A DNA stretch of 64,000 nucleotides, taken from the NCBI GenBank assembly GCA_030374765.1, contig JARGXX010000071.1:930001-994000 (forward strand). Reading direction: 5' to 3'. Of this stretch, positions 19,601-29,100 are shown one piece after another. Below the pieces are notes generated by a model, which saw only the letters and a program-made list of their open reading frames with translations, did not search any database and was not told the DNA's origin. The first letter of the stretch is position 1; every line of letters begins with the position of its first letter. This stretch comes from Agarophyton chilense. Its lineage: Eukaryota; Rhodophyta; Florideophyceae; Gracilariales; Gracilariaceae. Made by a program: the position numbers and the translations under genes.

Positions 19601-20903
19601 TTTTTCTTCACCAGAATGACTTGATGCTTTTTTCTACGTTCAGTTCACCTCGACATGCAGTTGCACTTCTTTGGCGCTGTTATGGATTGATTTCTGCTCT
19701 TGTCTGGCGGGGCAAGATAGTGTTGCGACTCCTCGACTTTGACAGCAATTGCTGTCTAATCTCAGTCACATTTTAATGTTCTACTGGGCTGTATCTTATG
19801 TATATACCGAATAGTTTCTTGTTGGTGCAGTGGTTGCAGCGGGATGAAGAGTAAACCGACGGCCATCGGGCGTCTCGTGAAGTTCACAGAGTTGAATAAG
19901 AGCGATTCGACGGCCATCGATCTTTGCGTAAGTTTCACAATTAGGAAATAGAGCAAGATTCTCTCTGCGAACGAATTCATGTACTCTCTAGCTAGATACG
20001 GAAAACTAACCCCCCTTTTGAAGGCGCGCATGGTCTTGGACATTTCTTGAAGAGAAAAGACGAGCGATGAGTCTGTCGAACACACCCTGTATTCGAAGCA
20101 TTTAGGGATATCGTTCACACCGCGTGCTTGGACGTCACGCCATGGCCTTTATTCATGAGTTTCTGACAGTAATGGTCCCCTGACCGTTCAGCACGTATTC
20201 CGTCCAAAGAAATAAAATTTGTCGTTTCAAAAGCGCGCCTCGTCAGGCCTTTTTTTGGAAAGGAGCTCGCATTTCTGAGCCAAAGTCCTCGCGCACAACT
20301 CTTCTCAGGCTCGTCGCTCTCATACGAACATGACCAAGATTATACATCTAGTGCTTCTCAGTGTGCTCTCCACATTCAGATAAATTCAAAATTATAGACT
20401 GGAGTAAAACAAAAGTCATTGAAAGAGATGGTTGAATCGTTCTACTTTCTGTTTTGGGGCCAAATCTCAAGAAAGCAAACTCTAGTCTCCCCATAGCACG
20501 GAATTGTTTAAGCATTCATAGCATCAATTGCCAAATCATCCAAGCACAAGCCTCACCAAATCCTACAGCATTCAAGGCGCTGGGATGTCTATCGAATTTG
20601 CCACGCACATACCAAAGTACGTCCTTCAACCACTGATCAATCGCATCTACTACTCTACATTACAAACCTGCTGTGTAATGCTCATGAAGAACATCGTCGA
20701 GAGCAAATAATCAGCGCCGAAACCCGCGGTAGCACTTTTTCTTTGACAAAATCAATCAAAACTTGTAATGGACTATTCTTAACTCTACCTAATAAAAAAC
20801 AACAACTGCAGAAAGGTCCAATGTTTTTCTCTAGATCCTTCCAAAGAAACCGTTGTCTGAGAAATATGAAAAACTCAATCTTTAGAGGAATTACGAGGAA
20901 CAC
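19601..20903. other. Gene-poor intergenic stretch
   Basis: No convincing gene. It contains the imperfect duplication at 19857-19960. Small open frames here have no recognisable similarity. It separates host block 1 from the transposon block. Confidence 0.5.
19857..19960. repeat. Imperfect tandem duplication, unit about 51-53 bp
   Basis: Two adjacent copies each begin CGACGGCCATCG and continue with similar AAGTTTCACA and AGAGC-GATT blocks. On the minus strand they encode the similar peptides RSMAVESLLF and RPMAVGLLF, but no longer frame supports a gene. Confidence 0.55.
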
Positions 20904-20918
20904 ATGGCCTTCGGCCAT
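20904..20918 (-). other. Perfect hairpin, candidate Helitron 3' terminal stem-loop
   Basis: ATGGCC-TTC-GGCCAT is a perfect 6-bp stem with a 3-nt loop next to a GC-rich imperfect palindrome. On the minus strand it lies downstream of the Helitron coding relic and about 20 nt before a CTAA (20885-20882). Helitrons end in a hairpin followed by CTRR, but the usual distance is nearer 10 nt and the next base is A rather than T, so the boundary is only a candidate. Confidence 0.3.
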
Positions 20919-20973
20919 ATGCGGCGCTGCGCTCCGCGGCCGAAAAAGTCCGCAGAATCACAAAAACACAAAT

Positions 20974-21026
20974 CACAGCTTTAAATTACGTTAGTTTTAA
21001 GTAAAAACACAGCTTTAAATTACGTT
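20974..21026. repeat. 19-bp direct repeats, period 34 bp
   Basis: CACAGCTTTAAATTACGTT occurs at 20974-20992 and again at 21008-21026, just beyond the end of the Helitron coding relic. Possibly a subterminal repeat of that element. Confidence 0.7.
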
Positions 21027-21039
21027 CATTTCAAGTATT

Positions 21040-22992
21040 CTAACCTTTCAAGCCTTCTACAACTTCAACAGCTTCCTTCAAAACCTGGGGTTTCACTGAA
21101 ACAGGCATATTATGAAACGTGCCTGAATGTCTTGGTTCGTCTTCTTCTTTGTGAAAAAGTAAGACGTCTTTTTCTTTCCTCAGTCTTGATAATCCAACAT
21201 AAACCTGTCCCGGTGAAATAAAACTGAGATTCTGTCAAAGACTTCGATAAGCAGTATTCAAATCTGATGATGACCTTCGAGGTAAGTAAGAGAACTTGGA
21301 GAACGTTCTTTCCACATGTTCAAAAGAAGCTCAGCAAATATCGAATCGTCTTGCTCACGTACTTTTCTAGTTACCCGGACAATCGTACCAAAGCAGCTCC
21401 CGTAAAATATTCACGGGTGTCACATTGACGTTCCTATTCGTATCAGTAAAGGTCCGAAATTTTGAAATGACTGATATTAGTTGCATACAGTCGCCTGCAA
21501 GCACCATTATCATGCTTCAAAAGTTCTCTTCTGAGTTCTGTCAGTCTTTTAAAACACTGTTCACCATTCAGAATTAGAGTTTCAGGCACAATGATTCTTC
21601 GCCCAGGTAGGTGTCTGCTACCTTTCTCAAAAGCTCAGCATGTTGTGAAATTGCATTATTTGAGAAGGTTCGACGTTCGTGGCTTTGAGCGTCTTTGATG
21701 TCATCTACTTCATTTTTCAGAAGACTATGAAATTCATATCTCCTTTAATATAGTATTACGTGGCACCCGCTCGCCTTGATTCATAGCACCCGTTGTTACA
21801 AATGCATATGTTTGAATTCGAAACCATTCAAACATGGAGGTAACAAACCTTGTTATATAAGCTACGATAGAGTTAGCGTAACCGAAGAAGGACAGCGTCA
21901 CGGCAACACGAACGTAAACGAAAACAAAAGCATTGATTGTGTTCCCACTCTTACACCTCCTTTGTATAGTGCAGAAGCAATTCACGCCATTTCCGTAATC
22001 TCAATGAACAAAAGATTGTGTTCAATGATGTCTCGTAAAAGAGAAATCGAATATTTTTCTCCAGTCTCTGCATGTCCTTGAAAAGAGAACTCTTTTACCT
22101 GAGGTTTAATTCGTTCTGTTTCTGTCATTTGGCGCACTATTGACAATTCTCTTATGATCTTATCAAACACTGGTTGTTGAACGTCTTTCAAATATCTGTA
22201 CAAATTTGGCAGTTGGTCGCCAGTGCGAGAAAAAGATTTGCGTCGAGTCCTAGCTGCGTCTGAAACAAAATGAATCTCACTCTCGCAAATGCCGAGCTGT
22301 CTTGCAGTTTGAACAGAGTACAGATGCGTCCTGAGCAATCTACATCAGTGAAAATCAGATATTTGTATGATTTTCTTCATCATCATCTTTTTCTGCTCAT
22401 CAGTGAAACTACCACGTAAGTCGGCCTTCAAAATCCTTACATCTCTTTCAATGAGTGCTTCTAGATTGAAGCTTTGCTGATAAGACGTGACACCCATACG
22501 CCTGAGTTCCGATGGTGTTGAGTAGTATCTGAACGCCTCATTGAATGCATTTCAGTACTCATTAAGATGTATGTAAAGTCTGCTGCAATCACGGCTTCTC
22601 CGTAGCTTTGCAAGTGATGATCGCTATACCGCTTTAGTCCATCAAAATAGTCGAATGGACAATTAGTGAGGATGATTCGCAAGGAGAATATTTCTGGATT
22701 GGCGGGTGAAACACTTCTAATTCGAGAAAATGTGGAATCGGCGTCCCCCCGCTCGATAACGACTTTTGAGTATCTCCATTATCAGTTTCCACATATTCTT
22801 TTTTAATAGATTTCTTCAGTTTGTAGTAGAATCGAACTGTCTCGTAGTACGCTATATATATTCCAGACCATCGTAACACGACGACTCCTTAAAGTAGCGT
22901 TCAGGTACTGACGACTTTAGTGAACGTGGACTCTTTGTGTTTCGGACAAGAACCTGCCTCTCTCCTTGAAGGTGAATGTCCAATGTCTGCAA
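21040..22992 (-). pseudogene. Helitron RepHel polyprotein, distal (helicase) part, decayed
   Basis: Continuation of the Helitron reading begun at 36.46 kb and interrupted by element A. Just left of the insertion the minus strand encodes LDIHLQGERQVLVRN, matching the Helitron block (HLPGEQ-V) that links Rep to helicase. Further on, VREQDDSIFAELLLNMWKE resembles the Pif1 helicase region after motif III. The last segment GQVYVGLSRLRKEKDVLLF is helicase motif VI, with a stop at 21042-21040. In between are many stops and frameshifts, and Walker A and B motifs were not found, so part of the helicase is lost. The element would have encoded a rolling-circle transposase. Confidence 0.8.
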
Positions 22993-22997
22993 TGGCG

Positions 22998-23862
22998 TGA
23001 AGAGCAACGCCCTCCAGGGAGGTTTTTGGGGACTTAAGTTTTTTCCGGAGCCTCCGGCGTGCAACCTCGTTATGAGCAGGAGTAATCCGTTTTCACGGCG
23101 ATGGCCGGAACGCCGGTGATGCACCGGCGGGACCGGGTGCCATACACGTGGCCGCAGCGCCCGCGCGACACGTGGCCGCCAGATTGGCCCCTTTGTAGAC
23201 AGACATTTAGCTATTTAGGATAGACTTTATTCATTCTATTCTACGGTGACTACAGTACTTAGGCCGCCGGCCTCGCGGCCGCCGGTCCAGTAAAGTCTCC
23301 CCAAAACAAGGGTGATCTTGGTCTTCCAGATCTTGGCTCTGTGTCGAACCGCCTGCGCGGATATTCAACTCCTTACGGAGGGATTTCCCGTGGTGCACGG
23401 CTTCCCAACCCCCTTGGACGTTCAAGCAGCCTTCGTGTGTTGGGTATCTATTCCCACTTTCGTGGTTCCGCCCGTGTATACGGTTTGCTACACCCGGCAG
23501 TGCCGGCTATTCCCGAGTCTTCTCTTGCGACTCGTGGTCAATTTCGCCCTCTTGCCTCCATTCCCATTTTCCTTCCCTTTTCCTCCCCTTCATTGGGCAA
23601 TTCCCGCTCTTGCGGCTCGCACTGACACCTGTCGTGCTCGCCACTCTCGTGGGTTTTGCCTCCTCAGAGGATACGCAAGCACCGCTTCGGCGGATATTCT
23701 CGGCTTCTTTCAGCCTCCCTGCGCCCGTCGCGACGGTTCGGCTCCGGCTTACACCCGGCATTGCGCGCCGATCCCTGGGAGGGCTCTACCGCGCCGGTTA
23801 CCTCGTGAGAGGAAGATCCGGACGTCTTCGTAGGTTGTCCCCCTTGGGGGCATTGTCCTACA
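22998..23862 (+). repeat. 5' LTR of element A (865 bp)
   Basis: TG...CA bounded. Ends are fixed by loss of similarity with the 33533-34397 copy on both sides and by the adjacent target duplication. It contains an ATTTAGGATAGACTTTATT stretch that could hold the core promoter; this is not proven. Confidence 0.95.
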
Positions 23863-23865
23863 AAT

Positions 23866-23883
23866 TGGTCTCCCGACTTAGAA
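23866..23883 (+). other. Primer-binding site of element A
   Basis: TGGTCTCCCGACTTAGAA lies 3 nt after the 5' LTR. Its complement ends in CCA, as expected for a tRNA 3' end. The same 18 nt are at the same position in element B (50160-50143). The tRNA was not identified. Confidence 0.85.
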
Positions 23884-23973
23884 GTCAAGACCTCTTGAGT
23901 CCTCTCTGAGGTTGTTTTCCGTTTAACGGGTTTTCTCCGGTCTCACCGGTTTGCTTTCTGTTCTTCCGTCAAG

Positions 23974-26097
23974 ATGGTGTGGCCAATGCCAAGGAAACCA
24001 CCTAGCATGGAGCGTCCTGCAACACGCAGCCGTTCCCGCCAAAGCGGTGATGCCAGGGGCACTGATGTTCCACAGGGCCTGGCTCCAACACCGGCTTCCC
24101 GGGAGATACCGGTCAACGGCACTGAAGACCCGCAGCCCGATTCCGGGTTAACGACCGTCGCAACGGTGGTTTCTCCGCCTCCGCGGTTGGTCGACCAAGC
24201 GCGGATTGTACGCTTGGAAGAGCAGCTCCGCTCCCTGCGGGCTGCTCACAATACCCTCTCGAGGGAGTTCACCTCTTTACGAGGAAGCCTCGCTAACCCC
24301 CCTCCAAGTGAGTTAGCCGAGGATATCCGCGTATTGCGGTCGGACGTCAATACACTACTCGAGTGTTTTGGCGCTCCGTGTTCCTTCGCAGAAGGTATGG
24401 AGAATCGCTTCGAGCGTCTCCGAAGCCGACTTGAGTCGGTCGAGAGGACGTTAACCTCGCCCGCGAACGCGGCTAGACCGGTTGTCTCTCATCGAGAGAG
24501 CCAGTCGCGGAACCGGAAGAGCCGGAAGAACCGGGATTCTAACCGTAAGCACGGACACCCGTCCGACTCATCATCTGAGTCGGACGGTAAACCGAGTGAC
24601 TCGGAGAGTTCCGATTCGTCGGTGAGCGATGACCCACAGGATCGTTATGGGCGCTCTTCCCGCTCAAAGCGGTCCTCTGCCACCTACGGGGCCATCCGGT
24701 CGCGCCCCAAGGGTCGGCGACATCCGGGCCTCAAACCCTTGAAGCCCACCAACCCTCTGTACAGGACACTCCTGTCCTACCGGTATTACCGGCTAGAAGA
24801 TTCCTCTTTAGGTCGGACACCGCGTGACACGGGTAAAGTGAAAGACTGCATCAAGCGGATGCAGCTTTCACTTCGTAACCAGTCGTTTACTGGGGATGAT
24901 CCAATTCTGGTCCTGGATTTCCTACACCGCTTTGTAGCGGAAGCCGATATACTCGGAATGAACGAAGGACAAGCCTACGTGGCGCTACCCTACTTTCTAC
25001 GGGGTGTCGCTGAAGATCAGTTTTTGTCGGTTCGGGGCTCGTGGCGAGCCTCCGAAGGAGGTGTGACCTGCTGGCCCGAGGCCGTGCAGTACCTCCTGCG
25101 TTCCTACGCAACCAACTCCGCGATACAAGCGGCGATACTCGCTTTGCGAGACACTCGACAACGCTCCGGCGAGCTCGAGACCGATTACTCGGTACGCCTG
25201 AATAAGGCTTTCCACCGTTGTGGTAATGTATACCCCGCTGGGGAACGCTGTACGATGTTCATTGATGGCTTGGATCCAGCCATCAAGACTCTTGTCGCCC
25301 GTTGCAGGGAACAAGAGCCGAAGGTGACCTACCTTGAACTCGTACAGTTTGCCCGCGCAGAGGGAGATGCACTACGTGCACGCAATCCGGGATCCCGGTC
25401 GAAGGCCGCTAAGGCATTTCTGCTTGAGTCGGACTCTTCTTCACCGTCATTTGCGAAGAATGGCATCCCCAAACAGGGTTATGACAATATGAATGTCATC
25501 CATCACGATGGGTTATCTATTCCGACAACGGAATTACCGTCTACGGCGGATGGCTCGGTTGACTCAACCGCAAGGGACACGGAGAACGGGCAGGTCTTTT
25601 ATCTTAGTGATCGCCGCACTCCGGCCCCCCGTATGCCGTACTCGAACGGAATGACACGAAGTCAGCGCCCTGGATTGGTTGGAAACCGGGAACCCGGAAG
25701 ATACACCGATGCTCGGAATGCCGTACCGCGAAACGCGGGAGTGACGTTGGTGTGCCACTTGTGCTACGAGCGCGGGCACACCTCCCCGCAATGCCTTTTA
25801 TCGCTACGCGATATGGCGCGAGTGGTGGATAATTACGAAGCCCTCTCCCCGCAGGAGAAGGGCTCCGTGCCACTCACGTCATATCTCCGCGCGAAGACGG
25901 ACTTCCCCAACGCATTGGCTCACACTCCGAATTCTCGGTACAAACCGGCTCAGCCGGCACGCGCCGCACCAGCGCCAAACCTCGCTGGTGGATCTCAACC
26001 CGCTCCTGCGGTAGCTACCGTGCAACGGAATCATGCACTCGTTGCCGAGGAAGTCGGGCCTTCGCCCGACCAGGACCCTGTACAGGGAAAAGAATAG
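23974..26097 (+). CDS. gag: Gag polyprotein of element A
   Basis: A 707-residue structural protein forming the virus-like particle. The start is the first ATG after the 111-nt leader. A basic N-terminus is followed by a coiled-coil-like segment (RIVRLEEQLRSLRAAHNTL) and a low-complexity Ser/Asp stretch. The capsid-like retrotransposon gag domain lies at about residues 310-470 (AYVALPYFLRGVAEDQFL, then GERCTMFIDGLDPAIKTLV). A CCHC zinc knuckle, CHLCYERGHTSPQC (C-x2-C-x4-H-x4-C), is near residue 594 and should bind genomic RNA. The frame ends at TAG 26095-26097, a few bases after a -1 slippery heptamer. The capsid block is clearly homologous to the decayed gag of element C. Confidence 0.93.
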   Translation: MVWPMPRKPPSMERPATRSRSRQSGDARGTDVPQGLAPTPASREIPVNGTEDPQPDSGLTTVATVVSPPPRLVDQARIVRLEEQLRSLRAAHNTLSREFTSLRGSLANPPPSELAEDIRVLRSDVNTLLECFGAPCSFAEGMENRFERLRSRLESVERTLTSPANAARPVVSHRESQSRNRKSRKNRDSNRKHGHPSDSSSESDGKPSDSESSDSSVSDDPQDRYGRSSRSKRSSATYGAIRSRPKGRRHPGLKPLKPTNPLYRTLLSYRYYRLEDSSLGRTPRDTGKVKDCIKRMQLSLRNQSFTGDDPILVLDFLHRFVAEADILGMNEGQAYVALPYFLRGVAEDQFLSVRGSWRASEGGVTCWPEAVQYLLRSYATNSAIQAAILALRDTRQRSGELETDYSVRLNKAFHRCGNVYPAGERCTMFIDGLDPAIKTLVARCREQEPKVTYLELVQFARAEGDALRARNPGSRSKAAKAFLLESDSSSPSFAKNGIPKQGYDNMNVIHHDGLSIPTTELPSTADGSVDSTARDTENGQVFYLSDRRTPAPRMPYSNGMTRSQRPGLVGNREPGRYTDARNAVPRNAGVTLVCHLCYERGHTSPQCLLSLRDMARVVDNYEALSPQEKGSVPLTSYLRAKTDFPNALAHTPNSRYKPAQPARAAPAPNLAGGSQPAPAVATVQRNHALVAEEVGPSPDQDPVQGKE

Positions 26098-26119
26098 AGG
26101 GAGTCTCCCCTTTGGGAGA
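26085..26119 (+). promoter_or_regulatory. Programmed -1 frameshift signal at the gag/pol junction
   Basis: Heptamer GGGAAAA at 26085-26091, read by gag as G-GGA-AAA, fits the X-XXY-YYZ rule and lies 3 nt before the gag stop. A 12-nt spacer leads to the stem TCTCCC (26104-26109), loop CTTT, GGGAGA (26114-26119). A -1 shift enters the pol frame exactly, and pol has no convincing ATG of its own near its start. Confidence 0.75.
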
Positions 26120-29100
26120 GGCGTCCTCAGAGTTGAGGCTGACGACGCCCGAGGCGCCGATGCCTCGCTCCCCGGTGAAAATCCTGACAAGGAAGGACAC
26201 CGCAGACGCGGACTCTAAACACCTCGGTGTTTTGCGTCGACCGTGGATACGGATTAGAAATAACCGGATCCCGGATAGAGTCTTGGTAATGGCCAAGCGT
26301 AACTACAAGGTTTACGCTGACCTTGGTCTGCACACGCAGTTTATGGTGGGACATCTCACTGTCCTGGATACAGGTGCTGGGCCGAACTTTATTGTGGAAT
26401 CGGTTTTACCCCCGCCATTGCGGTCACTCATCCGTTCTGAAACGGTACCCGACGTCTCAGACGCCAATAACAACCCGTTGAAAACGGTTGGTGTGATCGA
26501 CCTGGTCGTCAGGCTAGGGCGGATGGTGGTTAAACTAACTTTTATTTTGTGCCGCTCGCTGGCCGCGCCAGTTATACTGGGATGTGACTACTGCGACAGG
26601 TTTGTCGACGCCATCCGCCCACGCCTTAAGCAGGTGGAACTTGAGGACGGATCGACCGTCCCCATTGTTCGTCAACCGCTGAAGCGGGCATCGAGGAAAC
26701 ACGTTCCTCTACCTGCTGCGCAGGAACCCACACCGGCGAACCGGGATTCTACGAAGCTACGTGTTGCCTCGTCAGTAACCATACCCCCGGAGAGCCAGGT
26801 TATGGTTTCAGTCAATTCCCGTCAACACGGTCTTCGGGTTGTTCAGCCCTTGCCCTCGTTGTACGAGAAATTTCTGTTAACCGTTGCGAACGGAATCGTG
26901 CAAGTCACGCCGAATTCCCCTTTCAGGGTGTTGGTTGCCAATCTGGGAAAGGCTCCCCAGACGCTGGCAAAGAACCAAGTCATTGGGTCTGTGACGCCGC
27001 ACCCGCTCGCGATGCTCCCTACAAAGGTGACGGCTGCCGAAGTACTCAGAATAACTCCCTCTACCGAGCATGGTCTCCCGGTATCCGGTGCAGAAACCTT
27101 CGGGGAGGCACAGCAGCTGGCGCTCGATAAAACCGTCAAGACGGATGCATTTCCGACTTCGTCGGTTCCCACACCTGACACCAGGGCACAGCCTACGAGC
27201 TACGATAAGATAGACCCGATCAAGGCCCTCGAGGACCTGGACCTGAGTCATGTACCGGTCTCACACCGGGACCGCTTACGCGGAATGCTACGCGAGTTTA
27301 CCACAATGTGGGACGGCTCACTGGGTGAGATCAATACAACCAAACATCGGATAGACTTGCTACCGGACGCACGTCCGGTTGCACAACCCCCTTACAGGGC
27401 GGGACCGAAAGCTCGGGAGGAGGAAAAATTTCAGGTGGACAAGATGCTCCGTGCTCGAGTCATCGAGCCCGCCCAATCTCCTTGGGCTTCACCGGTGGTG
27501 CTGGCCCTCAAGGCTGACGGCACGTGGCGGTTTTGCGTTGACTACCGCCGCCTCAATGCCGTCACCCCGAGGGACACCTACCCGATCCCGCGCATGGACG
27601 AGTGTATAGACTCGCTCGGGGACGCTACCCTGTTTACGGCTCTGGATGCTAACTGGGGCTACTGGCAAGTCCCAGTCCGGGAAGAGGACCGAGACAAAAC
27701 CGCGTTTGTTTGCCACTCGGGTTCCTACCGCTTCAAGCGGATGCCGTTTGGTTTACCCAATGCACCGGCCACCTTTCAAAGGGCAATAGACATACTGATG
27801 TCGCGTTTCAAGTGGCACACGTGCCTTGTCTACTTGGACGACATCATTGTCTTTTCCAGAAACCTGGACGATCACCTGACCCATATGCGGGACGTGATGA
27901 CCGTACTGCGAGACGCAGGAATAACCCTCAAGTTGAGGAAGTGCGAGTTCTTCACCGACACGGTGAAGTATCTCTGGCACGTCATCCGTCCAGGACGGTT
28001 AATGATCGAACAAGTTCGTATCAAGTCCCTCTGCGAGGCGAAGGAGCCCCGTACTCAAACGGAGCTCCGATCCTTTTTAGGTCTGGTCAACGTCTATCGA
28101 CGGTTTATACCGAGTTTTTCGGATATCGCCGCTCCGCTAAACGCGCTACTGCGGAAGGGCCAGCCACCGAAGCTTGCGCCATTTACCACCGATCAGTCGG
28201 AATCTTTTCGCTCCTTGATTAAGGCAGTTACGACAGCTCCCATCCTATCCTTGCCCAAACCTGGGCTTCCCTACTCCATCGACACCGACGCCAGCGACCA
28301 CCAGGTGGGCTGCGCACTGTTCCAAACCACCCCCGAGGGGGAACGCAAACCAATTGGCTATTGGTCCCGCACGCTGAACGTCCACAAGCCCAACTACTCG
28401 GTCTCCGAGAAGGAGTGCCTCGCAGTGGTCTGGGCGCTATCCACTCTGCGCCCATACCTCATGGGCGTTCATTTCACCGAGTACACGGACCATGCCTCCT
28501 TGAGGTGGCTGCTGAACATCGCAGATCCTTCTGGCCGCTTAATGCGGTGGCGCCTCCGCTTAGCGGAATTCGACTTCGAGGTTGTCTACAAAAAGGGTGT
28601 CCAGAACACCCAAGCAGACGCCCTCTCTCAATTACCTACGACAGGTGAAGCACTTGCCGACCCGGAGGTCGACGAGATCCCGTGCTTTACCTTGGAAGGG
28701 GAAACACCAACGGAGTCGGATTGGCCCGAAACCGGGGAAGACACCATGGAAATGGATGAGCTACTCGCAGCGCGCGAGAATGAAACACCCGTACCCGGGA
28801 CCTTTGTACCCATCTCCGCCGAGGAGATGATCCGAGAACAGTTCGGCGACCCGTTCTGCACGCGCATACGGGCCATCCTAAACGGTGGAGAGGACCTCCC
28901 GTTCGAGGTAAACGACATCGGTTACCTCGTCCGGACGGTGGACAACCGATCCCAGATTGTGGTCCCTCACACCCTGCGAACCAGGGTGCTCCACCTCTCA
29001 CACTACCCGACCCTCGGGGGACACTCCGGTGGGAGAAAACTTTATCTAACCCTGCGAAGGGACTTTTATTGGCCCGCTATGGCGGTGGATTGCTACGCTA

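Noticed and set aside
23312..23833. 173-codon open frame present in both LTRs of element A (also 33847-34368)
   Set aside because: Lies in non-coding LTR sequence, has Pro/Arg/Phe-rich composition typical of chance frames in GC-rich DNA, and no domain. Identity between copies follows from LTR identity.
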